From: Cladocopium goreaui
Lineage: Eukaryota > Sar > Dinophyceae > Suessiales > Symbiodiniaceae
Length of the DNA: 64,000 nt
NCBI GenBank assembly: GCA_947184155.2
Contig: CAMXCT020006576.1
Location: 256,001-320,000, forward strand
Direction: 5' to 3'
Under the pieces are notes generated by a model. That model had not been told where the DNA came from and searched no databases. It saw only the letters and a list, made by a program, of their open reading frames with translations. The translations under genes and the position numbers were made by a program. Shown here piece after piece: positions 44,036 to 53,738 of this stretch. Numbering within the stretch: position 1 is the first letter of the stretch; every line of letters begins with the position of its first letter.

Positions 44036-45437
44036 CGGCAAATGCCTGGGTTTTGCCCGGACACGCAATGACGACGGGCGACGCATCATCATCATCATCA
44101 TCATCATCAAACCCTTATTGAAGATCTTCAATGAATGTAGAAGTTTAACGGGGGTGGGAGAATTAAACCCTTATCGAAGATCTTCAATTAATGTAGAAGT
44201 TTAACGGGGGTGGGAGAATTAAACCCTTATCGAAGATCTTCAATGAATGTAGAAGTTTAACGGGGGGGTGGGAGAATTAAACCCTTATTGAAGATCTTCA
44301 ATGAATGTAGAAGTTTAACGGGGGTGGGAGAATTAAACCCTTATCGAAGATCTTCAATGAATGTAGAAGTTTAACGGGGGTGGGAGAATTAAACCCTTAT
44401 TGAGATCTTCAATGAATGTAGAAGTTTAACGGGGGTGGGAGAATTAAACCCTTATTGAAGATCTTCAATGAATGTAGAAGTTTAACGGGGGTGGGAGAAT
44501 TAAACCCTTATTGAAGATCTTCAATGAATGTAGAAGTTTAACGGGGGTGGGAGAATTAAACCCTTATTGAAGATCTTCAATGAATGTAGAAGTTTAACGG
44601 GGGTGGGAGAATTAAACCCTTATTGAAGATCTTCAATGAATGTAGAAGTTTAACGGGGGTGGGAGAATTAAACCCTTATTGAAGATCTTCAATGAATGTA
44701 GAAGTTTAACGGGGGTGGGAGAATTAAACCCTTATTGAAGATCTTCAATGAATGTAGAAGTTTAACGGGGGTGGGAGAATTAAACCCTTATTGAAGATCT
44801 TCAATGAATGTAGAAGTTTAACGGGGGTGGGAGAATTAAACCCTTATTGAAGATCTTCAATGAATGTAGAAGTTTAACGGGGGTGGGAGAATTAAACCCT
44901 TATTGAAGATCTTCAATGAATGTAGAAGTTTAACGGGGGTGGGAGTTTAATATTCCCTAATATCTTTGTTGATCTTCCCACTTGAATGTAAAGTTTAACG
45001 GGGGTGGGAGTTTAATATTCCCTAATACCGTTTTCGTTTTTGTTTTTCCCATAGGAATTTCGGGTGTTTTGACATTTTTTTTATATAGTCCCTAGTACCT
45101 CTGTTGTTTTCCCCATAGGAATTTAAGGTTTAACGGGGGTGGGAGTTTAATATTCCCTAATATCTTTGTTGATCTAATTGAATGTTAAGTTTCACGATTT
45201 GAGAGTTTAAAATTTCCTAGTACCTTTGTTGTTTTTCCCATAGGAATTTCAAATGTTATGCCGTTTTTGTTTTTCCCATACGAATTTTGGGTGTTTTGAC
45301 CTTGTTTGTTTAATAGTCCCTAGTACCTTTGTTATTTTCCCCATAGGAATTACGGTAATTTGCAACATCATTGTCATTTGTTTGTGAATGGGAAACCTCT
45401 ACGCTGCAACGCCTGGGCAAAACCCAGGCGTTGCGCG
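44036..45437. mobile_element. element with inverted ends enclosing a satellite array
   Basis: Left end (44036-44073) starts CGGCAAATGCCTGGGTTTTG. The right end (45401-45437) is its inverted relative, reading CGCCTGGGCAAAACCCAGGC. Both ends border (TA)n runs. The right end is itself a hairpin (CGCCTGGG / CCCAGGCG). Between them are an ATC run (44083-44107), the 56-bp satellite, and diverged repeats of CCTAGTACCTTTGTTG and CCCATAGGAATTT type (44947-45355). No coding capacity. Confidence 0.7.
44108..44946. repeat. 56-bp satellite, about 15 copies
   Basis: The near-identical unit begins AACCCTTATTGAAGATC and includes GTTTAACGGGGGTGGGAG. Each unit contains the perfect 14-base palindrome TTGAAGATCTTCAA (three early units differ by one or a few bases). 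Units are contiguous without spacers. Confidence 0.97.
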
Positions 45438-45989
45438 TATATATATATATATACACAGATATGAATCTATATATGTATATACTTTGAATTCTTGGAAATC
45501 TTAGAAAAGAAAAGTCCTGGAACGTCACTTTCCAAAGTATCGTCAAGTTTCATCTCGAAATTCCAGCAGTTTAGTCTACCCAAAAAGGTTTGTGTGAAAA
45601 CGAGAAATACCCCTTAAATCGATTGATGAATCATAGATTCCCACATTCAAGTGGCCATTTGGGGTTATATCCCATTTTCGGACACACCAAGAAATTATAT
45701 CGTGAATTTGATCTACCATTATATCCCATCCATGTGGCAAACCCAATAATTTTTACCATCCCCAAAATCGACATAAATGGGTGGTAGAGGGCCATCCCCG
45801 AATGATGGGTTTATTGGGTTTACCACATTACATCCTATCCGCATGAAATATTGGCCAATACAATGGTATGGGGATTAATGTACCAATGTACATCAATGTA
45901 CCATAAAAATATCAATACATTGCCACATTACATCCTATCCCCATTGTACCATATTGTACTGTTGGTTCAACGGCTGCTGGCCCTTGTAG

Positions 45990-46070
45990 GCGGCGCAAGG
46001 AACGCGAGCCGCGCCCGGGGGAGCCGCCCATGCGACCGAAGCGAGCACTCTTCCTCTTCGACGCATCAGC
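45990..46070 (+). CDS. VWA8: VWA8 exon, first half of the VWA metal site
   Basis: After CCCTTGTAG the exon reads RRKEREPRPGEPPMRPKRAL then FLFDAS and two bases of an Ala codon. The donor is CAGC|GTGGCC. The MIDAS (metal ion-dependent adhesion site) DxSxS is completed only by splicing: DAS-A plus SMYRF from the next exon gives DASAS. Confidence 0.93.
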
Positions 46071-46763
46071 GTGGCCCGATTCGGTACGGGCTGAGCGGTT
46101 GGAGCTGGGACATGACTAAGATAGAAACGGAAGTTTTCTGAAACAGGGTATCCCCAAGTCACCATGGATTAACCTATACTAAGTCATGGTCATTCATGAC
46201 TTGGATGATTTGGGGGTACCCCCGTGACATCCCATGACTTTGGATACCTCCAAATATTTGGGTGTAAACCTGGGTTGAGTGGGTGGGTCAATCGTTTATG
46301 TGTATTTCTAACCAGTTTCAAAGTTTCAAAGAGATTTTTTGGGTGTCTAGCCATGATGTTAGTTAGATTTGGGAGAAGTCGTCATGAAATATGGGTGTTG
46401 CCATGATGCGATACGCAGGGAAGTAATACTAGACATCACATAAATGTTTCTCACAATGGGAGACACCCCTCACAATGGGATTTCTGAGTGAAAATGATTC
46501 TGTTTGGTGCCCTCCCACTTTCAGAAATCCCCATATCTCAGTCCACTATCAGTCAAACACTGGGATATTTGGACAATCCACATTTTTTTGTAGTCATACT
46601 AATGTAATTTTACTGTAATTTTGGTGGTTTGGGATCCAGAAATCCTTAAAATCCACCAGCTGACCATAAATACACATTAAATTCCCATTGAATTCCAATT
46701 TTTAGGTTTTTCTATGGCATTTCTGGACAAACAGTGGGCCCTTGACATCATCTCCGCCCTCAG

Positions 46764-46815
46764 GTCCATGTATCGCTTCAATGGATCCGACGGGCGACTC
46801 CGACGCACGTGCGAA
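46764..46815 (+). CDS. VWA8: VWA8 exon (SMYRFNGSDGRLRRTCE)
   Basis: After CGCCCTCAG the exon encodes SMYRFNGSDGRLRRTCE, nearly the same as VWA8 SMYRFNRMDGRLERTME. The 3' edge is uncertain by 3 bases (GA donor at TGC|GAAACT, or after GAA). Confidence 0.93.
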
Positions 46816-47365
46816 ACTGCATCTTGGCAGTTGGAGGGTGTGGGCGTGTTGGAAAAAAATAAGATTTACAAAAACTAGAACTGATTTCAAAAAGAACATG
46901 TACAATAAATTGTCTAACATTGAAAAAGATGCAACGGAAAAATTAGGTTGATTTTGATATGATGAGTTTCGTTTTTTTCACCATCAAAAATGTTGCTAAA
47001 GCTAGTGGCATGGAAAGTCATCTCAATCATCAAATTTGAGGGTATGCAATTTTCTGACAAACCCAGCTGTGGCTAAAAAGAATTGAACCCCATTGAACCC
47101 AAAAATGAACCGTACCTTGTTGTCAAGTGTTTTGTCAGGTAGGACCTTCTCTGGGAACAGAATATGTTTCAAGCATTTTCAAGCTGTGAATACTGCCAGC
47201 ATTTTGCAGCAGAATTTCAATTTCTCCTACACACTTTGAAAATCTAACATTGTACATTGAGATCCAGACCAAAGACCAAACGAACAGCACTCAAACTGCA
47301 CAGAAGTCCATGATTCCCTGCTTTGACCCCCAAAAAAAAGGTGCTTTTGGAGCCATTCTGCCTAG

Positions 47366-47393
47366 GCCGTGATGATCATGGAAGCCCTTCAAG
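47366..47393 (+). CDS. VWA8: VWA8 microexon (AVMIMEALQ)
   Basis: A 28-base exon after CTGCCTAG reading AVMIMEALQ, matching AVCMVMEAF of VWA8. The donor CAAG|GCGGAG (GC) joins to AG GCG CGG of the next exon, giving LQEARFDYA. Confidence 0.85.
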
Positions 47394-47668
47394 GCGGAGA
47401 TGGATCCCTCGGTTTGGGACCATCTGTAGGTGCAAAGAATTGAGACCCTCCAAAGCTGGAACCTGCTGTCATTTTGGGGGTTGTCAACGGACCGGAATTT
47501 GAGTCACAATGCTGAAAAAGGCTTACTTTCGTTTGACTTTATCCAACCAATACCTCAACCGATACCATCCATGTTGATAACTATCTCCCCCATGTTTGTG
47601 ACATCTGGACCATTCATCCCATGGTCCCACCATCACTAGACACGGTCGTCAGCTGACACCAGGTCTAG

Positions 47669-47721
47669 AGGCGCGGTTCGATTATGCGGTTTATTGCCAC
47701 GATGGAGACAGCCCTTTGCAG
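47669..47721 (+). CDS. VWA8: VWA8 exon (ARFDYAVYCHDGDSPLQ)
   Basis: After CAGGTCTAG the exon encodes EARFDYAVYCHDGDSPLQ, matching KFKYDIVGHSGDGYNI. Keeping the family spacing to LVP in the next exon requires the donor CAG|GACCTC, a second clear GA donor. Confidence 0.93.
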
Positions 47722-47904
47722 GACCTCGCGCCGTCCAATTTCAATGTGAGAGTGGTGACCGCATGGGTTCGTCCGGATTTTCCACCCTTGCAGAACAACA
47801 ATGGCTAGAAAGGTACACTATATTCATCTATATTCAAGCATGATTTGGGTTGCAATGGATCCACAGTTCTATGCCCCAGTGACTTTGGGACAGCAACGCC
47901 ACAG

Positions 47905-47989
47905 GAATTGGTGCCCTTCGGCCAGCCGCCTATGGATGAACGCGGAAGACTGACCGTGGTGCGCCAGATGAAGGGCCTGGCGGAACATG
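47905..47989 (+). CDS. VWA8: VWA8 exon (ELVPFGQPPMDERGRLTVVR)
   Basis: After CGCCACAG the exon reads ELVPFGQPPMDERGRLTVVR then QMKGLAEH. It matches GLVPMNKIPKDNKQRLEILK. A GC donor (CATG|GCAATG) is proposed. Confidence 0.9.
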
Positions 47990-48526
47990 GCAATGACGGG
48001 CCTCGCAATGAAGATTATTAAAGGGAATCCAACGGACACCTTGATTGTAATATCATATTTCCACATGTGTTGATATGTGCTGGTGATATTATTATATATT
48101 ATTATATTGTTTTTTGTTGGTTCAGCCGTTAAGCCCATTACTTCTGTTTGTCTTTTGGTAAACCTGGTTTGGTTCATTAACATTCCTGATTTGGACATGT
48201 TTGAAAATAGGGTGCCCCAAACCTGATTGTCAGTTTTGCTCTATGTGCAGATTATCCCTTTATAAATATATATATATATACCCAACCCATATGATACTCT
48301 TGGTGTGTGTAGACTATATCCCATTAATTCCCATTTTATACCTATGGGATATCTCCCTTTTAAAATGATTCAGGACGACCCAGCGTTTCATGTTCTGAAA
48401 TCGCCAGGTGTCCAAGTTGGTGGCCAGCGCTCAGTGACCCGAAACCAAACGGCGGTTTACGGCGGTTTCCGGGACCAGGCGAGGTGGTGCAGAAAAATGG
48501 TGAAGTTTGAGAGGCAAAAACCATGA

Positions 48527-48631
48527 TACCCTCTGGTAAACTAACATAGCTATTGAAAATGCCCCATTTATAGTGGATTTTCCCATTGAAAATGGTGATT
48601 TTCCATAGCTATGTTAAATTACCAGAGGGTA
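48527..48631. mobile_element. MITE-like element, family A
   Basis: Perfect ends TACCCTCTGGTAA / TTACCAGAGGGTA, 105 bases, in the intron between exons at 47905 and 49228. Confidence 0.88.
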
Positions 48632-49227
48632 ACTAATTTCGGTGACCGATTTTTCGACAAACTTTGTAGATGATTGGAGAACCGAAAAATCATCTATGTT
48701 TGTATGCTATGAGGATATGAGAAAAAAAATAATGTTGAGAGATGACCGTAAAAACTGGAGTTTGGGACATCTTTTGGGTGCCGGAAGGATTTTATTGGTC
48801 TTGGAATTAGCGTAGGGATAGAAACCGACTGAGTGGTTTTTGGCAACAGTCGACATACTTGGATCATCTCATAGCAATTCAAAATCATTTGAAGATTATT
48901 TGTGAGATAGGCAGAACAGGGGCAGAAAATGAGGGGACATCACCCTACCAAAAATGTGGGTTTCGGGCTCCGAAACTGTGTCTTTATTTCGGAAGAGGCC
49001 CGAGCTTTTGCAGAGGGAAACCATGTGGGCACACCTTGGTTTGATGGTACTTAAAGGACCCCAAAATCTTACCGAAATATATAGTGATGAATTGCGGTTC
49101 TATCTCTTTGAGTGTTTGTATATAGCTATTTATAGCTGTATATAGCTATATATAGCTATATCAATCTACATATTGATTTCTAGCATGGCATATCCCACGA
49201 ACACTCACATTGTTGTGAAATATGCAG

Positions 49228-49301
49228 GTTTCCTTCAACAGTACAGGTACTGCAGCTCTGGTGACAACACCGTAGAAGCGATCGAGCAAGCGAGACAAAA
49301 G
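49228..49301 (+). CDS. VWA8: VWA8 exon (YCSSGDNTVEAIEQA)
   Basis: The exon reads FLQQYRYCSSGDNTVEAIEQ then ARQK, matching FCMSGDHTLEGTEHA of VWA8. The acceptor could be TATGCAG (used here) or the AG pairs 12-18 bases later. The donor is AAG|GCCCGC (GC). Confidence 0.9.
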
Positions 49302-50784
49302 GCCCGCGGTGTCCACAGAATCCCCTTGGGGGTTCTAATAGGAACCATGTGGTGGTCACGAACGTGAGGATAAAATTCTAATAAGGAGCCCATTTGGTAT
49401 GCCAGATAGACAGTGATAGTAGATGAATTCTGACCATTGAAACTACTCACACAGTAATTTGTCCAGGGCGGATCGTGGCATTTATGTGAGAACGGTTGGG
49501 TAGCTGATTCAGAATATTGGAATCTAATGTATTTGATGCGGTTGAAACCAATATCTGAACAGCCAGCCTGCTTTATCAACAGGTCATGAGTCAGTTTACC
49601 AGCAGGGTAATGAGAATGGGACTGTGTTTAATAGGTAGATAAGTTGGACACTGAGAAATTATAGGGTAAGCATCATCTGCAAAATCTGGGAAGAACATGT
49701 AGATTTTTTCGGGTAGCCCTATGAGGTTTTAGAGTCTAAATGGCCGAATCATCACATTCATGCTTCAATGTAGGTCAAAATGACATGAGATAGTCAGACA
49801 CTGTTGAGAATTTGGCTGGCTATAGGTTGGTGAACCTCATCCTCGAGAATGAGACTGTCACCGAAGTGTGGGCACGACCGTCGAAGCAGAAACAGGTTCA
49901 CAAGCTGAAAACAACCTGCAAAGCACGATTTGACCAACAAGAGGGCGAAGAAGTCAGACAAGAAGGCCCCAGGTGTGCAGAAAAAGCCAGCTGCTCAATG
50001 CAGCAGTAAATACAACGGCGTGTCCGACACAATCTGCGCTGTGAGGAGAATGGCGAAACTGCAGGCTTTGACTGAAGACCAGGTGTACCAAAGATTGGAT
50101 TGTTTAGTGACAATGGCAACTGCGAAATACGCCAGTCCCACCCCGTGGGTCAAACCAGTTAACGCATCTCACCAATTTCGATTTGAGACACTGCCTGTGT
50201 ATATTGTAATATTGGGTTTGCCACATTGATCAATACAAAGAAACACACAATCATTACATGTTCTAGCCTTTTTTGGGGAACCTGATTTCATCCCCTTTCG
50301 GCAATCCCCATGTTTGCTGGTGAAGATACCATCCATTTCTGTTTGGTTTCTGGAGGTTCTGGTTATTGTACCCGATCCGTGTTGTTTAAAATTCTCCCCA
50401 GTTGGGTTTGTTGTATTCAACGAACGGGATCGCTGTCATTATGTACAACTAAATGTTGTAGCCTTTATATTCTTATGATTCTAATGATGGTGATCCGATG
50501 TTGTATAATCCATCTACACTTTCTTTGAATTTCTTTGATGTAATGTTTGTTGCTTATCTCCCAGAACTGATTTAAGGGGAAGTCTGCAGGAAACCCAATC
50601 AATTTGGAAATAAAAACCAGTCAGTTTGCTTTAGATTTTCTCTTCTACTAATCCATTCAAATCCATTTGGATCCGTTTAAATCTACAAATCATCCATTAT
50701 TCCTCCATGAAATCCCCAAGGAAATCCCCACCAAAAAATCTCCATGTTTCCTTGGTGAAATGAAAAATGGGGCGTTTTCTCCAG

Positions 50785-50868
50785 GTCATGGAGGCGGGTC
50801 CCGCGGATGATCGCTTCGTCTTCGCCTTCTCGGACGCCAACTTCGAACGCTACGGCATCACGGGGCAG
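50785..50868 (+). CDS. VWA8: VWA8 exon (DRFVFAFSDANFERYGI)
   Basis: After TTCTCCAG the exon encodes VMEAGPADDRFVFAFSDANF then ERYGITGQ, matching EADEYFVIVLSDANLSRYGI of VWA8. A GC donor (CAG|GCAGTG) is proposed. It is the last recognised exon; the following 70-90 family residues were not found to the right. Confidence 0.93.
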
Positions 50869-51663
50869 GCAGTGACGGGGACAAAGACGCTGATGTTCTA
50901 AAGAAAGTAGGATGTTTCACCAGCAAAATGTGGGAGTAGATGGGAATGAGTGGGATTTTTGACGGAAGATCATGGGATACAACTGTATAAGCAACTTGAA
51001 ATGATTGTTTGGGTTAGGTACCTGAAAATGTTTTTTAAACATATTTTAACCCAAGTGATGGCCATTCTTTTAGGAAAAATGATCAGACAAACCCCCATAA
51101 TAGGCTGGCTGGAAAAGGGGGAAAATGGTGGAGTTTATATAAAGAAAGATACTGGTGTGGGGTGAAGCCCCCTGGAAGCTCTGGAAGCTGAAAGGTCGGG
51201 TGCAAACATGGCAACAAATTAGGAAGATGTGTTTGCTTTTCACTTCCAAAATTGGGAGATACTGGGTTTGAATTCCAGCATCAAGAGCTGACAAGTATTG
51301 AAAAGTAGAGTGCAAAGATGACTTGCGGAAGGATAAATGTGCAGTTTGGAGTTCAACAACAATTCAAGGCTTTATAGCATCATCCACATATCGGTTTGTT
51401 TGAAAATAGCGTACCTCCGAATCCACTGGTCAATCATCATTTTCCCATATTTCTTTATATATATATTTCTCCCATTGACATGGCTATTTGGAGGGTATAC
51501 CTTATATATATTCTGACATTATATCCTGACACAGCATGACACAGCCATACTCTTTTTCATCCTGGGCTTGGCGCCATAGCACTCCTCCGGATAGGCCTTG
51601 TCCAAAGCCTTGGGCGACAACTCGGGTCGAGATGAGGCCACCGTGAAACCGTGAGGGGAACCT

Positions 51664-52252
51664 GTATGTATGTAATGTAATGTTATGTTATGTTATGTTA
51701 TGTTATGTAATGTATGTAATGTATGTTAAGTATGTTATGTGTGTTATGTATGTTTTGTATGTAATGTAATGTAATGTAATGTAATGTAACGTAATGTAAT
51801 GTAATGTAATGTACGTATGTAATTAATATATGTATGTAATTAATGTATGTATGTAATTAATGTATGTATGTAATTCAAGTATGTATGTAATTCATGTATG
51901 TATGTAATTAATGTTTGTATGTAATTCATGTATGTATGTAATTAATGTATGTATGTAAATAATGTATGTATGTAATTAATGTATGTTATGTATGCATGTA
52001 TGTGTGTAATTAATGTATGTTATGTATGATTATGTATGCATGTATGTATGTAATTAATGTTTGTATGTAATTAAAGTATGTATGTAATTAATGTATGTAT
52101 GTAATTAATGTATGTATGTAATTAATGTATGTTATGTATGCATGTATGTTATGTATGCATGCATGTATGTATGTATGTAATTAATGTATGTATGTAATTA
52201 ATGTATGTATGTAATTAATGTATGTTTGTAATTAATGTATGTATGGTAACCG
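51664..52252. repeat. TAATGTATGTATG satellite-like tract
   Basis: About 590 bases of TGTATG and TAATGT repeats with a recurrent 16-base period (ATTAATGTATGTATGT). Confidence 0.93.
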
Positions 52253-52975
52253 ACAGAATTATGGAGAAAAAAAAACGTTCAACTTAGACAGGCGGCGCCT
52301 GCGTCCGATTTTTCCATAATTGGGTTTTACCCCATAAGGGTTCAAAATATCCCGGAAGTGATCCGAACTTTTTTTTCCATAATTCTTGGAGGTTGCCATT
52401 ATTTCCATAATTGATTTTTCCTGTAAAATCAGGGGGCTAGGGCAGATTGACCGGTTTTTCCATAATTATTTTTTCCATATTTTTTTTTCCATAATTATTT
52501 TTTCCATAATTAATGTTTGGGGCTCCACCTGTTGGACATGTCATGAATCCACAATTCAAACCCCTTTTTTTGGGGGGTTATGGAAATATGTATGCAAATG
52601 CAAGTATGTAGTATCAACCCAATTGGTGGCTTTAGGGGCATATACCAGATCTTTAGACACATATTTTCTACAATTCAATATTCCCCCTTAAAATGCATTC
52701 AAATTGCGAACATCACATGATATTATGTATATCAATGGAAGACTTAGGGGCATATACCAGATCTTTAGACACATATTTTCTATAATTCAATATTCCCCCT
52801 TAAAATGCATTCAAATTGCGAATCGATGGACATACAGTCACCGACAGAATTATGGAAAAAAAGATAATTATGGAAAAAATAATTATGGAAAAAAAAAGGT
52901 TCGTAACTTTTCTATCATAGACAGGCGGCGCCTGTAAATTGAAACGTTTTTTTTCCATAATTCTGGCGGGTGATG
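52253..52975. mobile_element. paired inverted-repeat elements with CCATAATT ends
   Basis: CGACAGAATTATGG occurs at both 52249 and 52844, and the inverted TTCCATAATTCTGGCGG near 52957. Both parts carry GACAGGCGGCGCCTG. TTTTTCCATAATTATTTTTT runs fill 52440-52515. The segment 52629-52711 is repeated almost exactly at 52740-52820 (GGGGCATATACCAGATCTTT). The whole interrupts the TGTATG satellite. Confidence 0.65.
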
Positions 52976-53500
52976 TATGTAATTAATGTATGTATGTATG
53001 TATGTACGTACGTACGTATGTATGTATGTATGTATGTATGTTATGTATGCATGCATGTATGTATGTAATTAATGTATGTATGTATGTAATTAATGTATGT
53101 TATGTATGTTATGTATGTTATGTATGTTATGTATGGTATGTATGGTATGCATGTTATGTATGTTATGTATGTTATGTATGGTACGTATGGTATGTATAGT
53201 TTGTATGTTATGTATGTTATGTATGGTATGTATGGTATGTATGGTATGTATGTTATGTATGTTTTGTATGGTATGTATGGTATGTATGTAATGTATGTCA
53301 TGGATGTAATGGATGTAATGTATGTCATGGATGTAATGGATGTAATGTATGTTATGTGTGTTATGTATGTTATGTATGTTATGTATGTTATGTATGTAAT
53401 GGATGTAATGTATGTAATGTATGTAATGTATGTTAAGTATGTTATGTGTGTTATGTATGTTTTGTATGTAATGTAATGTAATGTAATGTATGTATGTATA
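52976..53500. repeat. TATGTTATG satellite-like tract
   Basis: About 500 bases of TGTATGTTATG and TGTATGGTATG units. Long open frames in it on both strands (Met/Tyr/Val on +, Thr/Tyr/Ile on -) are repeat products. Confidence 0.95.
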
Positions 53501-53595
53501 TCTGGTTTGTATATATATATGGTATGTATATATATATGTTGTATATATATATGGCATGTATGTATATTTTTATGGTATATATATTTAGTATATAT

Positions 53596-53711
53596 TTGTT
53601 TCTTTGCTTGGAACTTGTGGAGAGCAAGTAATGTGTTGACGATATAGTTGCCAAAATGGCTATGCCATTTTGGCTCAAGCTGTTCCCCCTGCGATCCAAT
53701 ACTTTCGAAAA
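53596..53711 (+). repeat. 116-bp direct repeat, copy 1, with spliced-leader relict
   Basis: Identical over 116 bases to 60023-60138. It begins TTGTTTCTTTGCTTGG and ends ACTTTCGAAAA. It carries the leader relict and stands directly upstream of unit 1 ORF1. It could be one part of the split direct repeats of a YR element or a shared promoter/leader segment. Confidence 0.95.
53650..53679 (+). promoter_or_regulatory. relict dinoflagellate spliced leader in a hairpin
   Basis: GCCATTTTGGCTCAAG (53664-53679) equals the 3' 16 bases of the dinoflagellate trans-spliced leader. Its first 11 bases pair perfectly with GCCAAAATGGC at 53650-53660 across a 3-base TAT loop. A relict leader in genomic DNA indicates that the unit passed through a trans-spliced mRNA. 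Confidence 0.85.
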
Positions 53712-53738
53712 ACACGTTCCGATCTTCTTGTTTTGCCC

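Larger units (their letters stand above)
401..50868 (+). other. VWA8: VWA8-like host gene, partial at both ends
   Basis: This is the span of exons matching VWA8, a large AAA+ ATPase with a C-terminal von Willebrand A (VWA) domain; family knowledge places the animal protein in mitochondria. Collinear blocks appear in the family order: FVLANRPGFPF, DNP, YPYSARELL, the region before the VWA domain (SSPKHG, WAGGTGG, DTAGLGG), the metal-site strand, SMYRFN, and SDANFERYG. Spacing between blocks fits the animal protein almost residue for residue when introns are removed. Introns are long (hundreds of bases to about 9 kb), AT-rich and full of repeats, whereas exons are GC-rich. One intron holds the complete YR retroelement at 27.7-35.1 kb. 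The N-terminal AAA exons must lie left of the window, and the last 70-90 codons after SDAN were not found. Identification is from remembered family motifs, not a database search. Confidence 0.9.
50869..53595. other. region between last VWA8 exon and retroelement block
   Basis: It should hold the VWA8 C-terminal exons, but none was recognised. A GC-richer patch at 51560-51660 is open on the minus strand (SSRPELSPKALDKAYPEECY). The rest is satellites and an inverted-repeat element, listed separately. Confidence 0.5.

Noticed and set aside
44108-44946. CRISPR-like array of regular repeats
   Set aside because: The 56-bp units are contiguous with no variable spacers and the context is a eukaryotic intron; it is a satellite.
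53670-53738. Starting unit 1 ORF1 inside the leader relict
   Set aside because: It would need a TTG start; the ATG at 53739 is in frame and parallels the Gag start after the second repeat.
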